Source of the DNA: Prinia subflava | Lineage: Eukaryota > Chordata > Aves > Passeriformes > Cisticolidae | Length of the DNA: 64,000 nucleotides | Reading direction: 5' to 3' | Assembly (NCBI RefSeq): GCF_021018805.1 | Contig: NC_086253.1 | Location: 34,535,583-34,599,582, forward strand | Shown: piece after piece, positions 14,101-28,089 of the stretch | Layout of the letters: the number at the start of each line of letters is the position of its first letter | How positions within the stretch are numbered: position 1 is the first letter of the stretch | The notes under the pieces: model-generated | What the model saw: only the letters and a program-made list of their open reading frames with translations | Database searches by the model: none | Told to the model about the DNA's origin: nothing | Position numbers and translations under genes: made by a program

Positions 14101-15685
14101 ATTGAAAAGAAATTATTTTCAATATAGATTTTTTGACAGATTTTCACATTCTTCTTTCAAAAATTTCAATTTGTCTGACAAATTTGGATTTGATTTAAAG
14201 TTTAAAAATACATTTTGAACTCTAAAATGATTTCTTTTGGTATTGTGGCAATACTTGCCAGTACTACTTGTGGCCTGCCTTTTCGTACTTTATTCTTTCC
14301 ACCTCCAGAAAACATATTTTGTCTTTCCGTTTTATTTATTCATTGTTTTGCTGTGTGAGGATGGTTTAAGGGTGTGTGTTTTGGTGGGGTTTTTTTTCTT
14401 GCCTATTTTTATATGTCAGTGTTAAATTATTATTGGGACTAAGTATTCAGTTACTTTAACTTTTTTAAAAAAAATTGTTTAAATTACTTTTTATTTTCAA
14501 TCTATTTTGAGCCACAAGAAAAGATTTGAATAATTCAGATATTGTTCTCCAAACAAAATGGAAAATCAGAAAAATTTCATAATATCCATTTCTGTACCCC
14601 TATTAGCTGAAGATCGGTGCTCAATACCACTGGTCCACACAGGCTTTTATATATATTTTAAATAAACATAGAAATACATGAAAAGTGTTATGCATATACT
14701 GCAAAGAATTTAATTAAAAGATTCACATATGTCTTTTAGAATTTCAAGGAGCACTTGTTAAGTCACCGGTACTTAATTTTCATATCTCTCTAGGTACTCA
14801 AGAACACCAAATTATCAAAGTTACTCTTCTCACATCATATAAACTTTCTGCCCCATTGCTTCCAACTGGTAGGCATCTGCTCTGAGGTAAGACTCAAGTA
14901 GTAAATTCTACTGGCAGACTAATACCTCATAGGCTTTCCCTGTTTATGAAGTGGTTTTATTCATTTCTGTCTTCAGTACTCTTCTGGACTTGCTCTACAA
15001 GCCAGCAAGTACTGGTGACTCAAATACATTTCTAATCACTATAACTTGAAGTATCTGTAAGTATTCCTATCAAAATATTACCTCAAAAAAGACAAAAAAA
15101 AAAAATGATTGTAAGATTGCTGCTAGAAATGAAATGTCTAAGTGTGGAAAAGTTATGTATTTTTTAACTTGCAGGCCATCTCATTAGAGATGCTATTCAA
15201 TTCACCATGAAGTCAATGAAATCAATAGAAGTCTGAATAATTCTCAGAAAAATAAATGGTATTTGACATGGCCATTTTTCTCCCCTAAATGTACACATAT
15301 ATTCATGCATTTATTTCTAAACAAATTTTTTAGATGAAAAGATCTAATTACTGAAAGAACAGGGCACCATTCTTTCATTTAAATCTCATGTAACTTGCCA
15401 TTTTGCATAACATATAAAAGTTTTCTGTGTGGTTTTGTATTGAATGTGTTGTTAAATGTACAAGAACTAATGAGCCTGCCTAGGACTGACAGGTGAAGTT
15501 CTGAGAAGACTGGTTTAGTCTTTCATCTACCTGAGATGTCTAACCAGAAATACAAGGCACTTTGCTGCATGATGGGGACTTTTCCCCCATGTTTTTTCAG
15601 ATGTCATCCTGAAATAAACATGCCAAAACTCTGCTTTGCTGACTGCGTCATCAGAGCTTGCAAACGCCAGCACTTCTCTGACAGG
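11136..15685. other. Non-coding AT-rich DNA, no gene seen
   Basis: Only short unsupported open frames (the longest is 90 codons at 13607-13879, plus strand) with no recognisable domain. There are A and T homopolymer runs (for example near 14460 and 15091). No repeat family was recognised. Confidence 0.7.
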
Positions 15686-16000
15686 CATTGTGAATCACAG
15701 TTATTTTTTCCCAATGTCTACGAGGTCTGCCACCTGAACTGGCAGAGTCTGTAAGTGCCATCAACTTCTCCTCAGGGCTTACAAGCTATATTTGCTCTTT
15801 CAGAAGAATCTGAAAATGTTGTGAACCATAACTATGTTTCTGAGAGAACTTACAAGTTCTGCCATCTGTGCCTGCAGTGCTTCAGAGCATCATAATATGG
15901 ATATGGAGATATTTTCATCATGGGGTTTACGATCTCCACCAGCTGCATCAGCAGAGATTGTTAGTGCTGTGAACCACAACCATTTATCTCTCAGCACAGA
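15686..16000. repeat. Degenerate tandem repeat, at least three copies
   Basis: Two modules recur. The first contains TTGTGAA followed by an AC-rich then T-rich run, starting at 15688, 15819 and 15967. The second has the form TAC-AG-TCTGCCA-CTG with a following GCAG, starting at 15719 and 15851, with a weaker relative at 15927. Aligning 15778-15846 with 15926-15994 without gaps, I count 43 identities in 69 positions (period 148). The 15719 and 15851 modules agree at 21 of 29 positions (period about 132). The array is an old tandem duplication rather than a microsatellite. It overlaps two plus-strand open frames (15536-15754 and 15834-16100), but neither frame runs across the repeat, so it is probably not a repeated protein domain. 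It may be a worn minisatellite or a duplicated regulatory element. Confidence 0.6.
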
Positions 16001-19000
16001 CGCCTGCTTTACTTTTTCATTAATGGTCTATATCTGTTTGGCCACTGTTATATATACATGTACGTTTTTCAGCAAAAAGGAAAACAAACAACCAAAATAA
16101 TCTTTAAAGCTGATCTTTAATCACTACAGATCTGAATAAATTTCTAAATATTTATGGAAGTCTAACTATGCCTTGTTTAGACCAGGAATTTATTGCAAAT
16201 GCAATTATTGTGATGGCCATATGACTTGAAAGCCTTTCTGTAGTCTGACAAAGCTGCAGCTCTTGCTGCTGTTCACAGATTTTGAGAAAGTATTTCATTT
16301 TATAAATATGATGTTAATTCTCTTTATGCCATCCTGGCATTTCCCAACTATCTTTAGTTTAGACCATGACATGAAAAAACCTGTCCTTATGAAGGAAACT
16401 TTTGCTCTCGTTAGCTGTCATGAAGGAGTTTTGGCACACGGTGATACATCACTACTTTCCCAATGCTGGCCCTGGGAAAGAAATGTGCTAGGTGTCTATG
16501 AGGAGTAACAGCAGATCCAGATGGGTACAACGACGGCTGCGTGTGTCAGAGGGGAATGCAGAAAGAAGCTCTATCTTCTCCATATGTTGACGGAGAAAGA
16601 AGCCTTTGACATGCCAAGAAGCTCTTGACTGGCTGTCTAAATGGGGAAGCCAGGGATATAAAGGAAAGTAGCTTGAGATTTTAATACCGATTTCATCGTG
16701 TACCTGTTGCATTTCAATATACCAGTATGGGAAACGTATAGATCTGGAAAGTCTAGTAGTAAAATGCCTACAAATTAACAACTAACAAACATTCAAATTG
16801 CAGCTTTGAAGATACTGGGCTTATATATCTAAAATACTGTGCCTGTGTGAGTACACAAGCCTGACCTGACACAGTTAGACTCAATTTAATTTGACTGTGA
16901 TGAAGTGCCAAACCAGAAATTTGTGGATACACGGAGTTTTGAGGAAAAGCCTTATCTCTTATCAGTCCTGTAGAGACTGGTTTGGTAAGTGGGATTTTGC
17001 AGATCTTGTTTGTGGGGCTGTCTGGCTGTGTTGGTTGCCCACAGATGGGGACTCAAAGGACCCCAAAGCATCCAGGCAGAGAATCTGGCACTCGGTGGTT
17101 CCAAAAAGCAATTAAATCTGCCTCCTGCTAATCCTAGACCTTCCGACCAACTTTAAGTTTCCTTTGTAACACGGGTTTTGGAAATCAGTGAACAGACTGA
17201 TTTTGGGAAAACATTTGCTTAGGTTGAAGGTAAGCATGTTGGATTTCCATTATAAATGTAGAGAATTCAAAAATGAAAATACAAAAGTCAGTTTTCATTT
17301 TTTAAAAAAAGTTATCCAAAAACTACTTACAGGTTATGCTGTTGCTCAAACTGTGGAGGAAATGCAAAGTTTCTATATGAAGCCAGGTCTTAATTTTTTT
17401 CTGTGCTGAATATGAAAAAAATCCTAGAATTTTTAGCACTTGAGATGTAATATTTAAACCACAAAAAGCAATAGAACCTTGTAAGATTAACTACTGTTTA
17501 TCAACTAATATCTATCTTTCCATTTAAAAAAATCTCGTAGCTTTGTATCAGCGTTGAAAAACTACATATGCTAAATGTTATACAAAAAGCAAATGTTCAA
17601 AGGGAAAACAGGAGTATCAATACTTTATAACTCTCTTATATGCTGATTCCACTAAAATATTTACTGAGCAGTCAGTCATTTGTGTCTTGATCCACATCCT
17701 CAGGAACATTCCAAATTTAAGTTCTACTCCCTACTTGCAATGTACCAGTGAGATACTTGATACTTTCTTCCTTGAGGGCTTTAATATTTTAGCAAACCTG
17801 ACATATGTTTATATACATATGTTTCCATATCAAATCACCTTATTAATACTTTCAAAAGTCTATTTTTGTAGTTGTACTGCTTTCTGCAATTTTTTTTCCT
17901 GCATTTTAAGGAAAGGAATGCTAAAAGTTTTGAAGTAAACTAATTTGAAAGTTTGAATTGGTGCTTGCTGATTTTTCGTACTTTTCTACTACATATGTCA
18001 ACTGATCACACAAAATTTTTAAGTTTTAAAAAGCTTTGGAGAGATGAGCATGTGTTCCTTAGACTAATACTAAATATTTCCCTTTCTGAACCAGTACACA
18101 GCCCTTGGAAAGTCAAAATCAAGATCAAAATAAATGTGGAACTGCACCTGCTTCTTGGAAGTAGGTGGTATTTAAGCTGAATTTAATCTTGGTATTTACA
18201 TACAGACAGATAGCACACTGGCAAAGAATCCACATGAACATGGTCCAGGTATCTACAATTAGGGGATCATTACTAAACTAAATTATTTTCATGAGCAAGT
18301 GAATCTGGCCATTATGCCACTGTTTGGAAACCTGCAGTCAAATTTGTAAGCAAACTGGAAGGGAACTTGTAAATTGCCTAAAAACCCCAACACCTTCACA
18401 TTAATTGACTTTGTATTGGGCTGCCTGCACGATTTTCCTTTTTTTCCTAATACGAGTATGACAACACTTAGAGGGCTTATTGATCCCCAATACTTAACTG
18501 TTAGGTTATATGAATAGCAAATGAAATATGATATAAAATATGCAAAATAATAGTACATTAGCCTAAACAACACTAATAAATTGTAAAGCTTAGCATGAAA
18601 TTGAAAATCACTAATGGAGCACTGTGCAGTTTGTTGAAGCAATGAGCAGTCAAAGAATCATACATAATGTAACAGTACAATTGCTAACAGCAGGTTCATA
18701 GAAGACAATTTAAACTTATTTTTTATGGACAAGAGGAATTGATCTTTAAAGCGGTTCCTAAGGAGATTCCACTTAGCCCGAACAGCATCTTGGGATTGAG
18801 TTCTGGTCTATCCCTTGCATCCAATACATATTTATGAACTTACAGAAAACATTGATTTAAATTACACATGAGATTATGGTTTACAAACTTAAGCCAGAAG
18901 TGGTAAAAATATTAGACATGTGGAACTAGTACCTGAGACTGGTATTGAATTCTATGGTTATGACAGTCCTGCAGGTTCCACTGAAAGATAGGTCACATGT

Positions 19001-22000
19001 GATGAGCTCCACTTCTTAAAATTCTTGGGAGTACAAATATTGAAAGCTATAAACACCAAGGATGAATATATTTCAAAATCATAATATGCTAGATGACATT
19101 CTATTTTCTCAAGGCCATCTACATGAAAAATCAACTTATGTTTCATGTAGTTGGTATCAAATATACTTTTTCAAGGAGCAAGACTGCTTGACAAAATGCA
19201 AGTCTTTACTATGCACTGACAGGAAAAGTTCTCACATTTGTGAACATTCAGGGCGAAATTTATATCATATTCATGTTTTCTTTTTGCAACATTTTCCCAG
19301 TGAAATATTAAATTTTATGTTGTCTTGCAAATAAGTCTAAAAGGGTTTATAAAATTTAACGTGCCATAAGATCGGATGTATTCAAGTACATTTAAATTAA
19401 GAACTGAAAAGGCAAATGTGAAATTCTTATGAGATCATATGCAGAAAATATTTCATCTGCTAAGAAATATTGTTATTGTAGCACAGAAGCTGTTCATTTT
19501 AAGTTATAAGCAGCCAATATTTTCCTAGATGAGGAATGCATGGCTCTTTTCTTCCAAGTCATTTCAACTTAGTATATGAATCTAGGCCCTTTTAAAGATG
19601 GTATTTGGCCCTGGGTGGTTGTGTAGGCCCAGTCTCTGGCCTCGTTAGCCTATAGGCCTTATAGGAACTGAAAAAACCTGCAGAAAAATTATGTAGGTGA
19701 AAAATGGAGAGCTGGCACAGATGGGTCTTTAGTTTATTAAAATATAAAGTATTGAATGGTGGAGGCTTTTTGTATTAATAAAGTTTTGTGGACAGATTGT
19801 TACTACTTAAGACTAGTCATATAATTCATAAATCTAAAGCCACAATTAATTGAACAGCAAATAGCTGAACAAGAGCAACAGTTCATCTACTTACTGGGTA
19901 AACAATATTGTAGTTGCATATGTTGAGATCTGAGGAATTGTTTGCAAATGCAGCAAATACAAAACCCTGCAACAGAAACTCCATCATCCCGAGGCTCTCA
20001 CTGATGTAAAGGCAGGACGACTGAGGGAATTGTCACGTTATGTTTGATTGCTCTGAAAACTCCAAATGTTATACCCTGAGTACTTTCTGGAGGAAAAATT
20101 CCCAAAATTACATGGATAAAATATTTCTTCTCTTTCTTCTGAACATCCTAGTGGCACCTTACTGAGGACATAGTGTATTAAAATTTTATAGTACAACTCA
20201 GCAAGAAGCTTGTGACTTCAGGGAGGCAAATGAAGACCTACAACCCTACAGCTCTATCCCTTTTAAAGACATAGGTCCCAATTTAAAACAAATTTCCCAT
20301 CACAATAATTGTGGTTAAGGTGTTCCTCCACACTTTTGTTTTTTGCCAAAATGATATCTAGGATGTGCAACATGCAGTTTTGAGCATGAAATACAGGTAA
20401 AATACTTTAAACAACTTATGCATCGAAAAGTGTGGCAGTAATTTAACAGATATTGAAGTTTAGGGTTAACTTTGTTCACCTCTGATCTCACTACCAACCA
20501 AAATAAATTCATTATTTTATAGTCTAATTATAAGCAGTATTCATGTTCCTCAAGCTGCATAGCATAGAACTTTATAGTCAGATAGCTATTAATCTACTTA
20601 GAAGCAATACGGCTATGATTTTTTAAAATTTGGTTTATTCTTATTTTTAGATGATTCAAATATTTTCACAATGTAAACAGCCTTTTATTTTTTTTAAGAT
20701 CCATTTTCTTCCTGGGTGTCAGCAAAGCACGATTTCACAACTTCCTTGTCTCCTAGCTTTTACATCAAACAACTACGAATTGATGAAAAGTATCCAATTT
20801 CCACAGTGTTCCTCTCTGAAAAAATCCCTCTATTCAGGGTTTTTTTTCCTCTGGGATAAACTTCCTATCACACTGTGCAACATGTGAGACAAGAATGTTA
20901 ACATTTTCAGGAGAGGCTACACTAAAAATTGGCCTCTCAGTTAACAATATCTGAATGAAAAGAAACTCCCTGTAGATCTAAGAAAAATAAAGTATTCCCT
21001 ATTTCTCTCAGCAAATAAATAAAATCATAAAAAGGAGAGAGCTGACACTGAGATTAGAATATAGCATTTGGAGAGTGAAAGTAAGTGGCCTGATGCTGGC
21101 TTGAGGAGACTGATACAGTGGAATTGGAAATTGAGGAGCTGAAGTGATATGGAGGATCTACGATGAGGCATGGGATGATAGCAGGGAAGAAGTAACCAGA
21201 ATACCTGGCTCATAACATATCAATTACTTTACCTTAGGCAATCATTCTTGTCCCCACTAAGTAGAGGACAGTGGTGAGAGAAAACGAGTGAGTTAGGAGC
21301 AACCTGACATGTCCATGGCTGTTCATTTCCTTTCTCAAAACCCATGGGAAGGAACAGCAAAACGACAATCAACAGGGTTCAAAATGACCCTTAACTGCTT
21401 TACTTAGAAAGAGCACAGACCCTTTAGAAGCACTGCTGAAGTCACCACCATGGCAGGAGTGGTGACATGGCAGGGGGCACGAGTGAGGTGGGGGTTTCTG
21501 TGTGCCTGTGCGTGCATCTTTGATCTTCAGGGAGTGTTGGGAATCTATGCTTAGACAGGACCAGCACTGAAAGCCCCAATATTTAGAAACACTACATATA
21601 TCTACTTTTGTAATAGTCTCATCCAATTCTGCCTTAAAATATAAATGAGGCAGGCTAAGTTAGAGTTAATCTAGATCTTCCAGTTCATTGACACTTCCCC
21701 CCAAACCTTAGAAATGGTCATCAGAATGAGTATTAGACAAATTTTAAGACGCAAAAAGTTGGAAATAGTTTTCCTTAAATTGCAAGTGAAAATATACCTA
21801 AACAAGGACCATGGCTTGTCTTCAAAAGAAAAGCATGGGAATTTGTTCAGTTCATCAGCAGCATTTAAAAATCATCACTTATTTCTGAGAGCTGAGCAAA
21901 CCCAAAACTTTGATCCAACAAATTTCTTAATCTACAAAAGGCTGAATTCTCAGTAGCTCACTTGTGAGAGAGAGGAATGCTTTCATGGGAGAAGCATGCT

Positions 22001-22480
22001 TATTAGAACCTGTACCATAACCTAGAATATTTGCAAATATTAGCAAAAGAATACAGTACTAGAAGATCTGTATCTCCTGTTACTGCTAGGCTTAGGAGAA
22101 GAAGTAAACACCAAAAAAATGCAGTAATGTCACATATGTATTGCTTCAGATTTTCTGTATGTTTTAGGATAATTTCGTGGCCCTCTGATTTATCCAATAA
22201 CAGTAACTAAATATCAAATGTTGCCATTTAGTAATCTCTAGTAGCTATTTTTCTTTATTCTCCTAGTAGTTGTCATCCTAAAGACACGAACCATCCCATC
22301 AATAGCTTACTGGTTTGGGATAGATATGAATACCAGATAATGCAATGAATCTGTCAAGAAAAGCAGTAAAAGAGAACCCGTGGGGAAAAAATATTCAATA
22401 TAAGGCTAAAGCTTTATTTAATGTTTAGAAAGGACAGGACCCTGAAGCTATTTTAAATGTGAGAGTCCCCTTGCATTCCT
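16001..22480. other. Non-coding AT-rich DNA, no gene seen
   Basis: Open frames reach 117 codons at most (18289-18642, minus strand) and show no recognisable domain. No repeat family was recognised in this stretch. Confidence 0.7.
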
Positions 22481-22572
22481 TCCTTCAGTGTTTCCTTCCT
22501 TCTTGCCTCTCTCTCTCTCTCCTTCCCTCTCACTGAGACTCAGTCTCTCTCTTTTCACTTTCTCTCTGTTTT
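22481..22572. repeat. CT-rich low-complexity tract
   Basis: A pyrimidine-rich stretch with a (CT)n core around 22507-22522 and further TCTCTC runs near 22543 and 22560. It produces a serine- and leucine-rich open frame (22488-22700) that is an artefact of the composition. Confidence 0.8.
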
Positions 22573-25500
22573 TGGTCAGAATTATCAGGATCCATCAACA
22601 AGAACTGCTAGCATATGAAAAATCCCACTTCTGTGTATCTGCTTTTTTTACTCACTCTATACTAGTGCTGTGTAGGTTTACTGATATAGCCCCCACTTAA
22701 TAAAAGACAGATCCCCAAATTTGTCACATTTTAGTATACAAGATATTCTGCTTGAGCTGCACTATATATGGAGAGACCAGTAAAAATTAAAAAAAATGTA
22801 TTAGATATGTAAATACAATAAATATATACTACATTATTTTATACTCAGAAGCCCTCTTGACCACTAGGAAAGCTCTGGAGATCATTAAAACAGATACAAA
22901 AAATATTACCCTTTAGAGAACTCTGAGAATATTGGTACATGCAAACATATGGTGATTCAGTATGACAAATCATACTTCTAATAGATTTTTCTTTCATTTT
23001 GAAATGCATTCTGCTTCTGTGAAAGGCACCAAATGGACGTCCCTCAAATCCTGAGCATTGCATTGTTCTCATTAGAAAAAAGCGACCCAAATTTCCCACT
23101 AGCGTACATAATTGCTGCCATTGAACTTCTGTTTGTGACTGTAAGACAACAGCGTAGTCTGTATACCCCATTCAGTGCTCACTGTGTCTACCAAGAGTGC
23201 AAGCTAGAGTGCCATTTGTGGCATTAGCTTTTGTGGATAGAACAACCTGTCAATTAGGAAGTGAATTAAGTAATTCACACAATTATCGTCACGTAACAAG
23301 CCTCGTTCCCTGCTAAGCTATTTCCAAACGGGCAAATCAGAGCCTCTGATCTAGAGCTGTGTGCCATATACATATCCCAAATGTGTTCATCTGATGATGC
23401 ATTTCTACTTACTGCAGCATTAAAATATGATAGATCCAGATCTTATTACTTCACCTTTTCACCGGTGTGACACTCATAGTTGCAGGTTATTAACAAACAC
23501 AATACACAACAAGGTCAACCATCAAGATATCACTTTTCTTCCTTAAATAACCTTGAAAAAAGTTAATTAGTTTGCATTAAACTTGCCAATTTTAGCTGGA
23601 TAAAAAATATACAGAAAATAGCATTTTTAAACTTGTAATGAACAACCAGAAACTGATTGTTTTGGTTATTAAAAGCAGCTAACTTTGACCATCCTTAGAG
23701 CAGTTTTTCAATGGTATCCTGGAGCCACATTATTACCATAACTACTGAAATCATCATGACAATAACGATTTTGTTGAAACCTAAATGTGTGAAATTAAGC
23801 CTTTAACAGCTGCAAATCTATCCAGCAGTAAAGTCAATGAAAGGTGATTCCCCTATGTGAAAGAAGGATGTTGCATTCAGATGATACATGGTTGTATTGC
23901 ATCCATACACTGGCTTCTTTGGTGATCATAAAGAATGAACGATCATAATAAAGTGTAATATCAAATGTTCTCTAAACTCAAGTTATTATCATGTAGGAAA
24001 AAAACTACACCACATTTTACTTCCAATCAAACTACTGAACTTACTCCCTCTTTTAGGAAAGGTGATTTTACAGACAATTTGGTCAATCACTCCAGTATGA
24101 CAAGTGCACATATGTTTATATGTTAATTTAATCCACTTGGATCCTCATTCACAATCAGAACAGGATATTTTATTAAAATGTCAGCACTTCCAAAGCAGAA
24201 AAAAGTAAACTCTGGAGGTAGTGAGGCAGACTTTCAGTCTGTAACAGTTGATATGCACCAGATGCAATTTTGCATTTGGTTCTAAGTCAAGCCAAAAAGT
24301 ACAAAGAAGAATAAAATACCACACAAGCAAGAAGAAGTGGCAGTCTAAGCACTATGTAAAATTTCAGGAGTAGATAATACTCAAAGAGAATCCTAATCTG
24401 TTTTTGTTTTACCATTATAGTTTTTCCTTCTTTGGGAGAGGCAGGGTGATAGAGGTAGAAATATGGTCTATTAATCATAAAATACCACAAGAATGTGCTG
24501 TACAAGTAGAAATGACATGGCCTTACCTCCTTACTACAGCCCTGACAATCCTATTGGCCAAAGACTTCATACCGAGAAGCTTAAGTGCGACTTGAGATGT
24601 TGGTGAGACGATCCTGACAAAGTACGAAAAAAGAGGAAGATAGAGGAAGCAGCCCTGACAGAATACAAATGCAGTACATAAAGCTCAGATATAAAGAACA
24701 CACATACAAAAAAAGAACAACATAGAATTAGAGGAGAAACGAAAGACGTTTTCTGTAATGAGAGCTGAAACCTCCCAAACAACAGAAAATATAGAAAATA
24801 ATGGGAATGACAGAGACAAGGCACACAAAGGTTATTGAAGTCAGCCAAGGTTAGCATGAACAGCATTCTATCGGGTTTTATGAATGTGGCAAGAGCCCAG
24901 TTTGTCCCTGCAGTAGCTGGAAGTTTCTGTAACTTGCTTGCAGAACCAAAACCACCTGTGATGGTCTTTGGAGCAATGCATTTACATCCCAACAATGCAG
25001 GCTCAGCACTTAATAAGCTCTGCTGATCCTGAGCCAGCTGTGCAAGGAGACAACTCTCTGTCCCTCTTATGGTCAATCTGGCACTCAAATAAATAATTGG
25101 GAGTTGGCTGAACTTCAATGTCAAAGATAAGATATCTAGATGTTGATATAAACAAACAAGAAGCTAGTGAAGCATGCAAAGGGGAAAGGTAATAGAAAGT
25201 GAAAAGGAAGTGAAACCACTGACAGAAACATTTTAGGCAGATGGGAGGAGCTGATTTGATGGAATTTTTAAATGCTTAAATACCAGTCAGATTATGTTCC
25301 TAAGCTTATGAAGAATGAGATCTGAATTCATGTATTCATAATAAAAATATATATCAGAAGTGTACAAATGCTGCAGTTCTGGTTGAAACTTCTTTTTGCA
25401 ATAATTTACTTTTAAGCAAATAACTTAAGGATAAAATAAACATTCCTGCAGGCCACCATTCAATGGCAATGGCTAATCATTCAACTAGCTTGACTGAAGG

Positions 25501-28084
25501 AAAGGACGTGTCATACACTGAAATACATCACCATGTGGATCAGTCTGCTAAGGGTAAAAATCTCTTAGACAGGAAGAATTCATATCAGATGACAAAAATA
25601 TTATAAGAATTTACATTGAAAAGTAATGCATAAAAGCACCTGTATTGTTCAGAATTCAACAGTGAATAATAACAGAAAATATAATTTATATTCCTTCTTC
25701 ACTCCTGACAAAATGCAAACTTAAATTAAGACACGTTCTTTCTATTCCTATAGACTAGAGGTGTCATATAAGCCTGTATGTATTGCTTCTTCATCCATGG
25801 AAAAGCAGCTTGTACTTGTGGTTGTAATTTTCTTTTGTATTCTGTTTTTTCGATTCCTCACAGTGAAGACTGTTCTGAATATCAGAAAAAATTAAATAGT
25901 TTTAGACAGAGTTACTGAAAGCTTGTGCCCAGGACCTTCAACCCCAATATCATCTGATGAAACAGAAATCTCAGGGTATACTATTTAAAAAAAATCACTC
26001 TTCACTGTCATAATTGACAAAAACCCCAATAAATGTAACTGATATAAATGGAAGTCATGTTGGAGAGCTAGATACAACCCCTACTATAACTCTTACCTCC
26101 ATGATTATATATCATTGTGCTACAGTAACTATAATATAATTTACAGAAGTAAATATCTGTTTCTTCTTAGAGGGAAGAATTTGAATTTTATTTTGTCCTT
26201 TAAAGAGGAAGGTGTCTGTAAGTATTTCAGTATGGAACACCCCTCCTCCTTGCTCAGCCTCGCAGCTATCAAGAGTACTACAAATTCCACTAGAAATACA
26301 AACCTTGCACTTAAGGGGGTTGATGCTGAAATCTCCTTCTGGAGGATTTCCAGTTCTCTTGACTGTATATATGAACACAGACCTTTAAAGCCATCTTAAC
26401 TGAGGCAAAGAGGGTTGGGATGATGATCTCCAACCTACAATATGGAAGAATCTTTCTACTTTTGTTTCAAACATAAGAGACAGGGCCCGTAAATAGTCTC
26501 AACATGTTTTAGAGAGGATTCACTGGAAGCTGGAAATAAAATTAAAGGAAGGTGAAAAAGAAAGCAAACAAATAACACCTCTTTAGGGTGAGAATGAAAA
26601 AACGAATTGCCACATTTGAACCCTTAAACACTTGCCCCATTTTTTCCATTACCTTTAATAAAATGGATGCTGGAACCAAGCTATAATTGCCAGTGACACT
26701 TGCTCACTGCTTACTGTGTCTTGCTCTTTTTCTGTCTGCCTGTTTAATTTTTACCATTGTCAGCTCTGATCATGAGCAGCAATCAGCAAAATTCACTCTG
26801 AATTGAGCACTAGCAAAGGAGAATGTAACCAGTTCTCCTTAGCAGCAGGGAAAATGGATTCACAGATAATCTGGTAAGGGCAGTGTTTGGGAGTACTAGA
26901 ATAGACGCTGCATTTTGACTTACCTATAGCTATTTGGAATTATTCTGACATGAGCAGAGAGATTAGGTCAACTGTAGGTTAAGGTTTTTGCAAATTAGAG
27001 GAATTTCAAAGAGGGAAAAAATATTCAAGCACTGGAGAGACTAAAATCTAATTGCATATTCTGTATAGGTATATATTTTAGCTTGTAATTTACACTAAGG
27101 CAGCTACCCAGGGAAGTCTTAGTCCATTCTTCCATGACGCACATCTTCATCCAAGATTCTCAACAACAAGCATATCTAAGAAAAAGAATAGGAAACACTA
27201 CAGCCTATGTGGACTATGTGGACTATGGGGAGTGAGGAGTGACTGAAGAAGCAGCAAGCAAGACTGTGACTTTTTCCACTTCTAGCGAACAAATGAGAAG
27301 TGAGAGATTAGTATAAGGGGAACATAAGAAAGTGGCTTGTGTGTTGTATAGGCCGTAATACGTCAGGGACTCCAGAAAGAAGGGAATTTAGGGAAAAGAA
27401 ATGATTCCTCTCATGATGATTCAATTTCTAATTACTCCTTACATGAATTTCCCGAAGAGAAACAGACATGTTTAAATAGAAGGTACTTCAGAGGGGATAC
27501 ATCTAAATCCAATGAGATGGAATTAACTAAATGCTATAGACAAAGAAAAGGAAAATGATGCCAACAGTTTGATCACAGAAGGCGGTATCACACTACATTG
27601 AGAAGAAGGAGTTTTTTCTGACGAGATTATGCTACATCACCTGAGACATTTAAAAGCTACACCACAGTAAGCATTTAAGGAATATTTTACCATTCTCCTA
27701 CAGAAGAAAGAAGACAACACAAGCCAAATTTTTCATCATGGCTTACTATGCATAATACAAACTTCAGACACTAAGTACATTACATGTAAATATTTGCAGC
27801 TCAAGGTGATAGATTGATGGAAAAGACTTAATCTAAGTGATGGCTACTCACATTGCCCTTATTTTGTGAGGGACTACATATGTCACCCTCCAGGCAATGA
27901 AAAAGGACATTCAAGAATTTTATCTCACAAGAACTACCTGAAAGGAACCCCTTCTTTTCTTACATGCTTTATGTTGTAGCTATCAAAGGGTATGTACCAT
28001 CTACATTCTGTTTATCTATCTGTCTATACAGCAGAAGCTTTGAGCAAAACAAAGTAGAGAACAAATATTTCTTTAAATACATTA
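22573..28084. other. Non-coding DNA; one long unsupported open frame
   Basis: No repeat family was recognised. The stretch holds the longest open frame of the window (minus strand, 24567-25124, 185 codons). Its last two thirds are rich in Phe, Leu, Ser and Cys. No domain was recognised, and the opposite strand is open over part of the same region (24835-25026, 63 codons). It is not called as a gene here; see the findings. Confidence 0.65.
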
Positions 28085-28089
28085 ACATT
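28085..28089. repeat. Target-site duplication of the solo LTR, left copy
   Basis: The five bases ACATT directly precede the TGT start of the LTR and are repeated exactly after its ACA end. A 5-bp duplication is made by retroviral-type integrases of some classes, including ERVL-like elements. Confidence 0.85.

Noticed and set aside
15847..15900. A zinc-finger-like TYKFCHLCLQCF reading inside the 15.7-kb repeat
   Set aside because: The spacing of Cys and His does not fit the C2H2 pattern and the frame stops soon after. The other repeat copies do not keep it.
22488..22700. A Ser- and Leu-rich open frame
   Set aside because: It is a translation of the CT-rich tract, with no other support.
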